Shown one piece after another: positions 1 through 9,178 of a DNA stretch of 64,000 nucleotides (position 1 is its first letter; the number at the start of each line of letters is the position of its first letter). Location of the stretch: the NCBI GenBank assembly GCA_977017575.1, contig CDRNVI010000008.1, positions 62,001 through 126,000 of the forward strand. Direction: 5' to 3'. The notes under the pieces were generated by a model. That model did not search any database. It saw only the letters and a program-made list of their open reading frames with translations, and had not been told where the DNA came from. Source of the stretch: Paramoeba atlantica. Its lineage: Eukaryota; Discosea. The position numbers and the translations under genes are program-made.

Positions 1-359
1 AGAAATTCTTCCGCGCACACGCCGATCGCTTCAACCGTCTTGCCAAGACCGGCTGGCGCCGCCCTCGAGGTATTGACTCCAACGTCCGTCGTCACTTCAA
101 AGGGGTCCCGCTGACCCCTCGGATTGGGTACGGCAGTGCGAAGGCCACCCGACACGTGTGCCCGGATGGATTTCGCCGGTTTGTGATTCGCAACGTAGGG
201 GAGCTGAACATGTTGACGATGCAGAATCGAAAATACTCGTGTGAGGTAGCGGCATGCATTGGGGCAAAGAAGCGCAAACAGATTGTGCAGCGCGCGAAAG
301 AGTTGGATATTAAAGTAACCCGACCGAAGGCTCGTCTGAGAGAGGAGGAGAAGAACTAA
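1..359 (+). CDS. RPL32: 60S ribosomal protein L32 (eL32), 5' partial
   Basis: The reading frame enters at base 3 and stops with TAA at 357-359, leaving about 118 C-terminal residues of a protein usually about 130-135 long. The eL32 signature is clear: a WRRPRGID block, RRHFKG, IGYGS, then GFRRF and an AKxLxIKVTxPxARLRxEE tail. It is a structural protein of the large cytosolic ribosomal subunit. Codons are GC-rich and end mostly in C or G, as expected for a highly expressed gene in an AT-rich genome. The start codon lies outside the window. Identity is close to certain. Confidence 0.95.
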   Translation, partial: KFFRAHADRFNRLAKTGWRRPRGIDSNVRRHFKGVPLTPRIGYGSAKATRHVCPDGFRRFVIRNVGELNMLTMQNRKYSCEVAACIGAKKRKQIVQRAKELDIKVTRPKARLREEEKN

Positions 360-489
360 GGCAAGGGAGTGTTGTAAAACGAAAGAGGCTAAGGAAAATC
401 TCATGTATGCTACGTGATACAAGGGAAATTTAAAAAACAGATTTGAAGTCGATAAGTAACAATACATGTACGTTTTGTAAATTATTCGT

Positions 490-524
490 TGTTCCATTTC
501 TTTGCGTGGTTTCCTTTCTTTAAG
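490..524 (+). promoter_or_regulatory. Candidate trans-splice acceptor upstream of the helicase gene
   Basis: A pyrimidine-rich run (GTGGTTTCCTTTCTTTAAG) ends in AG at 523-524, about 95 bases before the ATG at 618. Kinetoplastids join a spliced leader to each cistron at such polypyrimidine-AG sites. A second, C-rich pyrimidine tract (about 580-617) abuts the ATG but contains no AG. The role is inferred from position. Confidence 0.35.
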
Positions 525-617
525 TAGTAAAAAAATCCCCTTTATCTCATCTTTCACACCTTATTTCCCTTCATAAAATTATATTTCCTTTCTCTCCCCT
601 CCCCTCCTCCTCCTCTT

Positions 618-1958
618 ATGTCCACCGCTAAACTCGTCGACCTTGAAGACTTCGAGGACGACCAGCAGATCGTCCCCCCCTCCCTCCCCCTCTCCTCCGA
701 CGGCCCCTCCGTCCCTGCCCCCTCCTACGCCGTCGCGCTCGGCGGGTTCAAGGACTTTTGTTTAAAGCCCGAACTCACCCGGGCCATCGCCGAGAACGGT
801 TTCGAGCACCCCAGTGAGGTCCAGCACAAGGCCTTGCCTCAGGCTCTCCTCGGGAATGACATTTTAGCCCAGGCGAAATCCGGGATGGGCAAAACCGCGG
901 TGTTTGTGTTTGCGCTGCTGGAACACATTGAAAAGCCCCCTGCGGATTCCGATAAGTATGTGCAAGCCTTGGTGCTGGTCCACACCCGGGAGTTGGCGTA
1001 CCAAATCGATCATGAGTTTACGCGGTTTAACCGAGCCCTGCCGCACTGTACCACCTGTGTGGTGTTTGGGGGGGTACCGGAGGAGGAGAACGCGAAGCTG
1101 TTTAAGGACAAGAAGAAGACCCCGTTGATTGTGGTCGGGACTCCGGGACGGACCCTGGCGCTCGCGACGAGGCTGAAAGTGATGGATTTGAATCATGTGA
1201 AGTATTTTGTGTTGGATGAGTTTGATCGGTGTTTGGAGGATCTTTCGATGCGTGCGGATGTGCAGGCGATTTTTATGAAGACTCCAAAGACGAAACAGGT
1301 GATGATGTTCTCGGCGACAATGTCGGAGGAGATGCGTAACCTCGCAAAAAAGTTTATGAACAACCCGTTGGAGATTTATGTCGATCAGCAGAGTAAACTC
1401 ACGTTGCATGGTTTGCTGCAGTATTATGTGAGTTTGGAGGAGAAGGTCAAGGCACGGAAGCTGCTGGATATTCTCGATGCCGTCGACTTCCATCAGTGTA
1501 TTATCTTTGTCAACAGCGTGATGCGCTGCGAGGCTCTAAGCACGCTGTTGAAAAAATGCGCTTTTCCCTGTGTCGCGGTGCACGGCCAAATGGAGCAAAT
1601 CGAGCGATTGAAGACTTACGATCAGTGTAAGGCGCAGAGCTCTAAAATTGTCGTCGCAACGGATCTGTTCGGCCGTGGAATTGATATTAATCGGGTGAAC
1701 TTGGTGATTCAATATGACATGGCGCACGATGCGGATACATATCTGCACCGCGTGGGGCGTGCCGGTCGGTTTGGGAACAAGGGTTTGACGATTTGTTTCA
1801 TTACTGACACAATGCACCGCACGAAGGTGGACTCCGGGGAGTGGAAGTCTGTGGAGGATAAGGATGTGTTGAAGGATGTACAGTCCCGGTTTGAGATTCA
1901 GATGGCGGAGCTTACCGATCTCGCGACCTTGGACAAAGGGAAGTACATGTTGTCTTAG
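618..1958 (+). CDS. SUB2: DEAD-box RNA helicase of the UAP56/Sub2 (DDX39) family
   Basis: 446 residues, matching UAP56/Sub2 in length and block order. Visible motifs are GFEHPSEVQHKALPQ (Q motif), AKSGMGKT (86-93), PTREL-type HTREL, GTPGR, DEFD (200-203), SAT (232-234), the LTLHGLLQYYV linker typical of the family, FGRGIDI and HRVGRAGR (377-384). Family members couple splicing or trans-splicing and mRNA packaging to nuclear export in the TREX complex. Motif II reads DEFD where yeast and human proteins read DECD. The first ATG fits because the N-terminus aligns with the usual short acidic region. Codon endings change from C-rich to G/T-rich near codon 95. Neighbours eL32 and the methyltransferase are functionally unrelated. 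Confidence 0.93.
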   Translation: MSTAKLVDLEDFEDDQQIVPPSLPLSSDGPSVPAPSYAVALGGFKDFCLKPELTRAIAENGFEHPSEVQHKALPQALLGNDILAQAKSGMGKTAVFVFALLEHIEKPPADSDKYVQALVLVHTRELAYQIDHEFTRFNRALPHCTTCVVFGGVPEEENAKLFKDKKKTPLIVVGTPGRTLALATRLKVMDLNHVKYFVLDEFDRCLEDLSMRADVQAIFMKTPKTKQVMMFSATMSEEMRNLAKKFMNNPLEIYVDQQSKLTLHGLLQYYVSLEEKVKARKLLDILDAVDFHQCIIFVNSVMRCEALSTLLKKCAFPCVAVHGQMEQIERLKTYDQCKAQSSKIVVATDLFGRGIDINRVNLVIQYDMAHDADTYLHRVGRAGRFGNKGLTICFITDTMHRTKVDSGEWKSVEDKDVLKDVQSRFEIQMAELTDLATLDKGKYMLS

Positions 1959-2359
1959 TTAAAGCAAAAAGCGGGTCTGCGGTATTTTTAAAAGTGGGTC
2001 TTTAATTTGCATATGAGTTGTAAGGTCAAATTAGGAACGATAGAAAAGCTTTAGCCATACGATTTCAAGCCACACGGTGTTCAAATTTTACAACGTAAAA
2101 TCTACATCACTTCGAAAACATTGGCTGTCTCATTTTTTTATGTCTTTGATTTTGAAAAAGATTATTCACTCAAATCAAATCAAGGTTGGATAGCCGTTAG
2201 TAGAGGAATCTTGATTGTATTAAAAGTGGAAAGTATCTTCATACACTGAACTTTGTTTTCGCTAGTTGTAACTGCTTGAAACAAAATCATATGCACTAAT
2301 TTTGTTTTTCAAACCTATCCTATATTTTTTCTAGAACGCCTATCGTTTCGCAAACACCA
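1959..2359. other. Intergenic spacer
   Basis: AT-rich, no credible reading frame. It should hold the 3' UTR of the helicase and the 5' UTR of the next gene. A T-rich run near 2320-2335 could serve as a splice-acceptor tract. Confidence 0.5.
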
Positions 2360-2812
2360 ATGAAACACGAACAACTTGGACCCCTGAAGCCGAACACACA
2401 ACTCCTAACCATATCTGCAACCCAGTTAAAACAGCGAGCTGCCGAACTTGAACGAAAATATGGCACCAATAAAGAAACATTTTCGGCCTGTACCCCTTTT
2501 CGCCTACGAGTCTACGCCGCCTGCACGTACATCCCCCGCGGTAAGGTCTCCACGTATGCCAGTCTGGCAACTCTTCTCGGGGTCGCCAACGGGTCGCGTG
2601 CGGTCGGTCAAGCATTGCGTCATAACCCCTTTGCCCCTTTTGTGCCTTGCCACCGTGTGGTGAACAGTACCGGAGCCCTCCATGGGTTTGGCGGCCAAAC
2701 AACCCAAGAGGCATTGTTGCGTAAAATGAAGCTGCTGCAAAACGAGGGGGTGGTATTTGATGCAGCAGGAAAGAAGCGTGTACATCCCACATCGCGAGTT
2801 ACTTTTGTGTAG
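2360..2812 (+). CDS. MGMT: Methylated-DNA--protein-cysteine methyltransferase
   Basis: 150 residues covering the DNA-binding/catalytic domain. Visible are YIPRGKVSTYASLA (helix-turn-helix region), the RAVGQAL helix with the arginine finger, NPFAPFVPCHRV with acceptor cysteine C97, and GFGG. The protein transfers alkyl groups from O6-alkylguanine to its own cysteine, a single-turnover DNA repair reaction. A full N-terminal RNase-H-like domain is mostly missing, so this is the short form seen in several microbes. The first ATG gives a plausible N-terminus. Confidence 0.93.
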   Translation: MKHEQLGPLKPNTQLLTISATQLKQRAAELERKYGTNKETFSACTPFRLRVYAACTYIPRGKVSTYASLATLLGVANGSRAVGQALRHNPFAPFVPCHRVVNSTGALHGFGGQTTQEALLRKMKLLQNEGVVFDAAGKKRVHPTSRVTFV

Positions 2813-3258
2813 AGGAGAATAGAATTTTCATATGTACTCGGAAAGGAGCTAGCAACGGCTTTGTGAAATAGTTCATGTAACAGCAAGGCCGAACAATATC
2901 ATGGCGAGTACTTCAGAATTCAGATTTATAAAATGTTTTTTGCATCAAATATTCATATGCATTGAATTTTTCATAACCTGTTTTGGGCCATACAGGTCTG
3001 TGCATGTCAGGACCCAGATCTATGGATGCAATCGCATATTTCTCGAAGTTCTCGCTCCGTATCCTTTGTAGCTTGAATTCACATACATGCACTGCAGCTT
3101 TGTTCGGGTGCAGCACCCGAAGTTGTTATTTCCCGGGGCGCCTGGGCACCGGTCCCCTCGGACGCGGAAATCGCCTCTGGTAGTTCCGGCGAACCCGCGC
3201 TCTCCGACGCTTGAGGGTGCCCCGCCCGCTATTCAACAGTTTTGAAAATTTGAAAATA
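2813..3258. other. Intergenic spacer with a GC-rich hairpin
   Basis: No credible + strand gene. A perfect hairpin TTCGGGTGCAGCACCCGAA lies near 3104-3122, followed by a GC-rich stretch to about 3230 that stands out from the AT-rich surroundings. It did not fold by eye into a tRNA. Confidence 0.4.
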
Positions 3259-3618
3259 CTACAGAGTCATGGCGTCTGCATGAGCGTACTTCTCGTCTGC
3301 CGGTGCGTTGCGAGCTGTCTCGATACGTCCATATTCCCGGCCAAACTTGTAGTTGAAACGCAGGTAGTGGGGGTTCTCCAATGCCGGCTCGATAGCTCCC
3401 ATGGCGAAGGATCGTTCCGCACGCGTGTGTTCTGCACAATTTTCCAAATGACGCGTACTCGTGTCCAGACAAAGTCCCTGCAAAAGTGGCGATGCTCCCA
3501 CTCGCGCGGCTTAAACAAATATTTTTGAGGAAGAATCTGCGCTCGGATCGGAACCTCCAGCCTCCGGCGCCGCGGTACTCATTTCCAGCTTCATCGCTTC
3601 CGTAGTCTGGGTCGCCAT
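3259..3618 (-). pseudogene. Possible degenerate small gene on the minus strand
   Basis: Read on the minus strand from ATG at 3618, one frame runs 120 codons to TAG at 3259 and is interrupted once by TAA at 3513-3511. Codons end mostly in G/C (for example ...NPHYLRFNYKFGREYG...), as in the expressed genes nearby and unlike random AT-rich DNA. The product is not recognised. Its orientation opposes every host gene in the window and it sits next to the Merlin transposon. It may be a decayed gene, a displaced fragment or chance. Confidence 0.3.
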
Positions 3619-3635
3619 TCGCTCGATGGTACTTT

Positions 3636-3863
3636 CTAGAGAGCTTCTCTCAGACTCTGGAGAGAAACACTACCGGAAGATTCAACATCATCGACAATTG
3701 TTTCGCACTCAGAAGCAGAATCCCATGTTGCCATGTAATCTTCTATATTAGAGCGGTGTCTTTTCACTCCTAGAAAGATTTGATTCATCGGGAAAAAGTC
3801 ACTATTCATACCGCCTACATTTTCCTCAACAAAAAAAAATCTCCTCAAATATTTGTGCAACAA
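3636..3863 (-). CDS. Small unrecognised ORF, doubtful
   Basis: 75 codons on the minus strand just upstream of the preceding degenerate frame and in a different phase. The predicted protein starts with a basic, aromatic stretch and ends acidic and Ser-rich. No motif is visible. It may belong to the same decayed locus as 3259-3618. Confidence 0.15.
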   Translation of the reverse strand: MLHKYLRRFFFVEENVGGMNSDFFPMNQIFLGVKRHRSNIEDYMATWDSASECETIVDDVESSGSVSLQSLREAL

Positions 3864-3952
3864 AAATTTGTGAAATTTTTACGTGCAACAATTTCATAAG
3901 TTGCACAATAAAAAAATCACAAATTTTTGCGAACGCTGTATAAATAATTAAT

Positions 3953-3960
3953 GTATAATC
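3953..3960. repeat. Left target-site duplication of the Merlin element
   Basis: GTATAATC immediately before the left terminal inverted repeat; the identical 8 bases follow the right end at 6294-6301. Confidence 0.85.
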
Positions 3961-4057
3961 GGGTACGTCTCTACTTCGTTGAATATTCAACGAACCGCCG
4001 GCGGTTCGTTGAACGATTCAACAAAGCGATGGCGCTTCGTTGAATATTCAACGAACG
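3961..4057 (+). repeat. Left terminal inverted repeat of the Merlin element
   Basis: Contains two copies of the perfect 20-bp palindrome TTCGTTGAATATTCAACGAA (starting near 3975 and 4038) with a diverged hairpin between them, so the terminus can fold as well as pair with the other end. Confidence 0.75.
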
Positions 4058-4689
4058 GGATTTTAATTTTTTTTCGAGCGAGCGTTCGATTTTTTTAACA
4101 TTTTAAATTGTCTCAACGGAGCAACAAAGGTAGCGCATGGTACTAGAAACTCTTTTTCGGCAAGTCGATCTCATGTAGATTTCTGTTGTTGTTGTTTAAC
4201 CCTTTTGGAGATTCCTGTGAATGAATGTGAAACGCACGGATGAAACATGGTGTTAGATACGTCGTGTATTATTAGAAAATATAGGTGCAAGATTTTTTGG
4301 GAAAAACAAAGTTTTATTATTTAAGGGATAACACTTCTTTTGATAACTTGGATTCAAAAAATTATTTGAAAATAAATATATAATATAGCGCGCGTAGAAT
4401 AATACATACCTGGTCTATACCTGGAGAAGATGTACCCCAAGGCTTTACACGATACCGAGTAAAACCACAGAAAAACTCAGTTCGAAGAAAGTATAAAAAA
4501 ACGTTGCTGTGGACGTAGCTCGGAAAGGTGGGGGTCGCTAAGCCCCAACATTGTGAGATCACGAAAGTATATATCTAACAATGTCCCTGACCTATAATGT
4601 ACAAAACGCTATGCACAAACGATTTATATACATGTATAAAAGGAGTTAAAAATGAAAAAGAATAGACCAGGTATGGCACGCAATTTTTT
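4058..4689. other. Transposon non-coding flank, transposase 3' side
   Basis: AT-rich sequence between the left terminal repeat and the transposase stop codon. No gene seen. Confidence 0.5.
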
Positions 4690-5880
4690 TTACTCTTCCT
4701 CACTGGAAAGAGTTTCTTGGCTAGCTTCAGAAAAGCTGCAGAAACTATCGCTGAGATCATTCATGATTTCAATGTCCTCGCATCCGTAGAAATCGCGGAT
4801 GCACTCAAGTATATTAATAAAACGCACCTGCCATGCTTCTTTGCGCTCTGTTTTCCCATACCCGTACTTTACGCATTGCAAGGCCGCATTGCGGCGCAGA
4901 TCCATTGAAGACATACCATAATTGTAGTGTTGTTGCTTTATCCAATGTTTGATTGTCCGGTGCGCAGCCTCCGCATGGTTTGTATGGTGCCCTTTTAGAG
5001 TCACGAATTCTTTACTGTGATTTACAGTAAAATGGCGGCAGTACTCCCCCAAGTTAATATACCCCCGCCACTCGTCAGTCACCACCACTGAACGTGCACT
5101 CGTTAAATGGGGAGTGATAAAATTGAGAAGCGTATTCTGGTCCCTTCGCTTGACCAGCTTCCAGTGCGTTCTCCCCATTTTGCGGTCATCAATCTCCGTG
5201 ACGGTGACAAACCACCAACCAACTTTTCTAACCCGCTTTCCGCGGTGATACTTTCTTTTCCCAATGAAAGTTTCATCGACTTGCAACTTCGAAAAATTAA
5301 AGTCGACATTCTCCTGGCGAAAATAAGCGGCGCTCGAAACCATGTGCAAGAGATTAGTTACTGCCCTCTGACGCACTCCACGGTTACGGGCGATTTGTCC
5401 AGTCGTCAAATTATTTGCTATGTCCGCCCAGATTAGAAGAAGGGTAGTAAGAGTGACGCTAGTTCGGCTGCTCAAGTAAGGTGCGTACCGAAAAACCCTT
5501 GCCCTACACGCATTGGTGTCCCCCTCCCCCCGATGAGTGCACTCAAAAAACTGAAGGCTCCCCTTGATCCCCACCATGAACTCCCCCCCGTGACGTTTAC
5601 ATTGCGGTTCCGACAAGAGTCCATGATTCTTCATCCACACCTCGGCCGCTTCCCCCTGAGGAATGTATCGCATGTTGCGCCATACACGAACGCACGCGAA
5701 GCCCTCGCACCCCCGACACACTCTGTGTGCTTCGAAGGGAGGAACTGTACCCTCAGTCCAAGATGGGTCACCTTCACGATTTTCTACGCTACTATTGGTG
5801 TGAGAAACTTGTGTTTCCAAGAAGGCCATGAAGCGACGCAAAAATGCTTCCGAAGTATTGCCAGTATCACTGTTGTTCAT
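4690..5880 (-). CDS. Merlin/ISXO2-like DDE transposase
   Basis: 396 residues, uninterrupted. The catalytic core shows VDETFIGKRK (D202), VVVTDEWRGY (D269) and GHHTNHAEAAHR (N301, E304), the order and spacing of the IS1595/ISXO2 fold. Upstream, cysteines around residues 94, 114 and 125 may form a zinc site, and a helix-turn-helix-like segment (TTGQIARNRGVRQRAV, about 159-174) precedes the core. It would cut and join the element's ends. It is the only convincing minus-strand gene in the window, consistent with an insertion into a one-directional gene cluster. Confidence 0.9.
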   Translation of the reverse strand: MNNSDTGNTSEAFLRRFMAFLETQVSHTNSSVENREGDPSWTEGTVPPFEAHRVCRGCEGFACVRVWRNMRYIPQGEAAEVWMKNHGLLSEPQCKRHGGEFMVGIKGSLQFFECTHRGEGDTNACRARVFRYAPYLSSRTSVTLTTLLLIWADIANNLTTGQIARNRGVRQRAVTNLLHMVSSAAYFRQENVDFNFSKLQVDETFIGKRKYHRGKRVRKVGWWFVTVTEIDDRKMGRTHWKLVKRRDQNTLLNFITPHLTSARSVVVTDEWRGYINLGEYCRHFTVNHSKEFVTLKGHHTNHAEAAHRTIKHWIKQQHYNYGMSSMDLRRNAALQCVKYGYGKTERKEAWQVRFINILECIRDFYGCEDIEIMNDLSDSFCSFSEASQETLSSEEE

Positions 5881-6205
5881 TCAAAATAGGATCCGCAAAA
5901 GAAAAAGGTCCTGTTTTCTACACATCAATATTAAAAAATAGTCCAGAATCCTGCGGAAACCACCCAACCAACCAGAATCCTGCGGAAGTGGCAGACATAG
6001 GTTCTCAGTGCGCGACCCGCGCGCTGGAGCGCGCGGGTCGCCAAAAAATATAATTATGTCCCAGGGCTACGCTCACAGTTGGGCCTTGCTCGCAGACGGG
6101 GGCTTTTGCCTCCAGAAGTGGGCTTCGCTCACAGTTGGGCCTTGCTCGCAGACGGGGGTTTTGCCTCAAGAAGTGGGCTTCGCTGGCAGAATCGCAGAAA
6201 AGTTC
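5881..6205. repeat. Transposon 5' flank with a short tandem duplication
   Basis: Between transposase start and right terminal repeat. About 6067-6190 holds two near-identical copies of a unit of roughly 60 bp built on CTCACAGTTGGGCCTTGCTC and GAAGTGGGCTTCGCT. An inverted GC-rich motif (GCGACCCGCGCGCTGGAGCGCGCGGGTCGC) lies near 6012-6041. These may be subterminal transposase-binding or promoter elements. Confidence 0.55.
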
Positions 6206-6293
6206 AGTGAAAAAAAATAAAAAATCGGTTCGTTGAATCGTTCAACGAACCGACGGCGCTTCGTTGAATATTCAACGAAGTAGAGACATAGCC
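6206..6293 (-). repeat. Right terminal inverted repeat of the Merlin element
   Basis: Mirror of the left end; contains one copy of the 20-bp palindrome and ends GTAGAGACATAGCC at 6293. Confidence 0.8.
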
Positions 6294-6301
6294 GTATAAT
6301 C
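6294..6301. repeat. Right target-site duplication of the Merlin element
   Basis: GTATAATC, identical to 3953-3960. Confidence 0.85.
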
Positions 6302-7060
6302 AAAGGGTGGTATGTTGTTCGTTTCCGGGCGTTCGTTTCCCCAAGGTCCTTAATAGGTGTAGTGTGCAGCGGGGTTTCCTGGAGACTGGATACACCCCCT
6401 TTCATTAATAATGATAATTGAAAAACGATTTTCACCTCGGATTGTGAAAATTACTCAAAAATTATCAAAAACAATTATATCGTAACTCCTCCGTGTCAGC
6501 TCGAGGTTTTTTCCGCGATCTCTTTAATCTTGACTTGCTTTTTCCCTTCGTAGACAAAGTATCATACTACAGAGATGTACATTTGTTTCTGATATCCCCT
6601 TATTACCTTCATAAATAATGATAATGATAATCTCAGAAAAATCATTATTATCATTATCATTATTATGAGAGGGGGTGTAGTTTGAGCTGGATAGACCTTT
6701 GTACCATGCGCTGATTATAATTATTAAAGAGGGGGGGGATGAATAGACTAAGACATAGTGTGTAGAACAGACCTCTAGTCTTACATAAACTTCTTTACAT
6801 AAACTACTTTATATGTATGTATCTTTCTGTAAGCTTTTTTCATGAAATATTTACTCAGATCATAGGGAATATCTTTCTGTGCGATATATGGCGGCAATAG
6901 GTAAAAATTATCGCATATTATTCACCAGGGTGTGAACAAGTGTCATTGAACAATAAACAAAGTGGCTAATAAATGTCGGGAGTTTTATTTTGATTCAAGT
7001 TAGCTGTAGAACTTCCGTTACACCTTAAACAAATACCCATAATATAGTTTTCATCAGTAC
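6302..7060. other. Intergenic spacer with AT-rich inverted repeat
   Basis: No gene seen. About 6612-6675 holds an imperfect inverted repeat of ATAATGATAATGATAAT and its complement around a short loop; a related TTAATAATGATAAT motif lies near 6404-6417. These resemble remnants of a small foldback element. Confidence 0.4.
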
Positions 7061-7885
7061 ATGTTAAGCGCAGTCGCACCGGATATTGCACCGACACGGC
7101 GTGGTCGTGTACGTGCAGTTACACTGACGCCTGAAGCGGAATTAACTCGTTTCATTAAAAACATTTCAACAATTGATCCCGAGTGGAAATGGAATTCATT
7201 TACTCCCATTGAATCTTGGAAAGGTGTGACACACAACGGGAGTTGTATTTCCTGGGCAAAAATGTCTCTGCGCGGCACTCTTCAATGGTCATTTTTCCCG
7301 CAGATTGTGGAAAAGTGTGAGGTACTTCTGAATTTTCTAGAAGGGCAAATCGATCTCACTGAACTAAATTCGGTTATTACGGTATTGAATCTGGGTCAAA
7401 ATTGCTTTTCTGGTCCCGTAGATCTTACCCAATTGCCCCTATCACTTGGAAGACTCTGGCTCACAGAAAATTTTCTTTCTGGGAAAGTCGATTTGACTGC
7501 TTTAGCCCCGCAGTTACAGCGCTTGAGTTTGTCTACAAATAAACTGGAGGGGGAAATCAGTCTCGCCGAGCTTCCAAGTAGCTTACTTTCCCTTCGACTT
7601 GATAAAAACATGTTTACAGGTAGGTTGGACTTAGCCCATCTACCACTGTTTTTGAATTCTCTAGACGTTTCTGAAAATCAATTCGATGGAGAAATATCTT
7701 TGGATTTTCTGCCTCCTGGACTGCGTCTATTGGATTTGAGGTCCAACAGTCTTTCAGGAATAGTAGATGTTACCTCACTGACAAACAAGAGTGGCTACCA
7801 GGGGCAACGCATTGATTTACGGGACAATAATTTTTCTGATATTCTACCTTCCAAAGAGTATTTACCACGTTCCATAAAAATATAG
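7061..7885 (+). CDS. Leucine-rich-repeat protein (family member 1)
   Basis: 274 residues. After an N-terminal cap there are about seven repeats of roughly 23 residues with the pattern LxxLPxxLxxLxLxxNxFxGxxD (for example LPLSLGRLWLTENFLSGKVD). An upstream in-frame stop shows that no signal peptide is missing from this frame, so unlike its relatives at 27.4 and 38.0 kb this copy looks cytosolic or has lost its leader. The N-terminal cap (ELTRFIKNI...W...ESWKGV) is a diverged form of the RFVExL...W.GVxC cap seen in the other three. LRR solenoids bind proteins; the partner is unknown. Confidence 0.8.
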   Translation: MLSAVAPDIAPTRRGRVRAVTLTPEAELTRFIKNISTIDPEWKWNSFTPIESWKGVTHNGSCISWAKMSLRGTLQWSFFPQIVEKCEVLLNFLEGQIDLTELNSVITVLNLGQNCFSGPVDLTQLPLSLGRLWLTENFLSGKVDLTALAPQLQRLSLSTNKLEGEISLAELPSSLLSLRLDKNMFTGRLDLAHLPLFLNSLDVSENQFDGEISLDFLPPGLRLLDLRSNSLSGIVDVTSLTNKSGYQGQRIDLRDNNFSDILPSKEYLPRSIKI

Positions 7886-8187
7886 ATCAGGCTTGTTCTT
7901 TACTACACGTGTTATAAACTTTATAACGATTATCTTGTGCATTCTTATTTGCTTGTTATTTAGTTTGCTTTTTGTTTAACGGCAATTTTTTGCAAACCAA
8001 CTTTGAACTTTATACATGTATGCTCGGTAATTTTATGTGCTTTGTTCATTTGCTAGGTCCTTCGCATACAAGACTCGTACAATTTCTTGTTTTCGCAGAG
8101 TATATAAATTAGTCAATAGAATTTACAGTAGTGGTCAAGAACACTTGATATTTCGAAGTGACGGAGTTGTTGCTGTATTCGACATCG
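7886..8187. other. Intergenic spacer
   Basis: AT-rich; nothing recognised before the polypyrimidine tract that precedes the kinase gene. Confidence 0.5.
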
Positions 8188-8221
8188 CTATTTTTTTCTA
8201 ATCCTATTTTACCCCTAAAAG
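8188..8221 (+). promoter_or_regulatory. Candidate trans-splice acceptor of the kinase gene
   Basis: A tract of about 28 bases, nearly all pyrimidine plus A, including CTATTTTTTTCTAATCC, is followed by AG at 8220-8221, 31 bases before the ATG. This is the arrangement expected of a spliced-leader addition site. Inferred. Confidence 0.4.
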
Positions 8222-8251
8222 TGTGAATCTCTTACTCTGCTTCTTTTTGTT

Positions 8252-9178
8252 ATGACTTCTGTGCCTATGACACGAGCAGCTGGTCCCAAAGAAGTGAGCG
8301 AGAAATATCAAACCATGGACGTCCTTGGAGAAGGTACTTATGGTGTTGTTTATCGAGCAATGGATCGCCGAACATCGGAAATTGTGGCCCTAAAAAAGAT
8401 TCGCCTTGATCACGGCGATGAGGGGATACCGCAAACTGCCTTGCGTGAGGTAAGCATTCTTCAAGAACTGCACCATCCCAATGTAGTGAATCTGAAGGAT
8501 GTCATTTGTGTGCAGGACTCTAAGCTGTACCTTGTTTTTGAATACGTTCAGCAAGACTTAAAGCAAGCGCTTGAGAAGAGACTATCTACCCTCTCCCCAC
8601 TTCTTCTTAAGCAATTGCTGTGGCAAATGCTTCAAGGTATATATTTTTGCCATTCCCACCGCATCATTCACCGAGACTTGAAGCCGGCAAATATTCTTAT
8701 TAATGCAGAGAATTTCTTAAAAATCGCCGATTTTGGGTTGGCTCGTGCTTTTCACGTTCCGTCGAATACTTTTACGCACGAAGTTGTGACATTGTGGTAC
8801 AGAGCACCAGAAATATTGTTAGGCATAAAGCACTACTGCTCTGCTGTAGACATCTGGTCTGTGGGATGTATTTTTGCCGAACTTGCACGTCATAAGGTGC
8901 TTTTCAGGGGTGACAGTGAGGTGGGACAACTTTTTGAGATGTTTCAGGTACTAGGTACACCTACCGAAGAAGAGTGGATTGGGGTATCATCTCTTCCCGA
9001 CTTCAAAGATATTTTTCCCAAGTGGGCCAGAACTCCACTGGAGAAGTTAGTACCTTCTTTAGAGCCTGCAGGTGTCGATCTTCTCTCCAAAATGCTTCTG
9101 TATGAGCCTTCTTCACGCATAAGTGCTAAAATGGCACTACAGCACTCGTATTTTGATGAAGTGCGGGTTGAATCATAA
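8252..9178 (+). CDS. CRK3: Cyclin-dependent kinase, CRK3-like
   Basis: 308 residues, a complete kinase domain. Visible are GEGTYG (26-31) with inhibitory-type T29/Y30, catalytic K48, the cyclin-binding helix PQTALRE (60-66) in place of [15 protein letters not shown] (139-146), DFG (159-161), the T-loop with T174 in [15 protein letters not shown], and a CDK-type insert after [26 protein letters not shown] together with [12 protein letters not shown] near the C-terminus matches trypanosomatid CRK3, the mitotic CDK1 equivalent that works with CYC2/CYC6. The short N-terminal extension (about 15 residues) is also CRK3-like. Assignment to CRK3 rather than another CRK is from memory of the family. 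Confidence 0.88.
   Translation: MTSVPMTRAAGPKEVSEKYQTMDVLGEGTYGVVYRAMDRRTSEIVALKKIRLDHGDEGIPQTALREVSILQELHHPNVVNLKDVICVQDSKLYLVFEYVQQDLKQALEKRLSTLSPLLLKQLLWQMLQGIYFCHSHRIIHRDLKPANILINAENFLKIADFGLARAFHVPSNTFTHEVVTLWYRAPEILLGIKHYCSAVDIWSVGCIFAELARHKVLFRGDSEVGQLFEMFQVLGTPTEEEWIGVSSLPDFKDIFPKWARTPLEKLVPSLEPAGVDLLSKMLLYEPSSRISAKMALQHSYFDEVRVES

Larger units (their letters stand above)
3961..6293 (-). mobile_element. Merlin (IS1016/IS1595-like) DNA transposon, apparently complete
   Basis: A 2333-bp element bounded by terminal inverted repeats: left GGGTACGTCTCTAC..., right end read inward GGCTATGTCTCTAC.... Both continue into TTCGTTGAATATTCAACGAA and then CGGTTCGTTGAACGATTC, so the arms match for at least about 60 bp. 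The left arm has an extra block carrying a second copy of the palindrome. Exact 8-bp target duplications (GTATAATC) flank it; Merlin elements are known for 8-9 bp duplications. It encodes one uninterrupted transposase on the minus strand. Intact ends, intact frame and identical duplications point to a recent insertion. Confidence 0.88.

Noticed and set aside
864-1493. Long minus-strand frame opposite the helicase gene
   Set aside because: It is the antisense of a conserved gene with no motif of its own.
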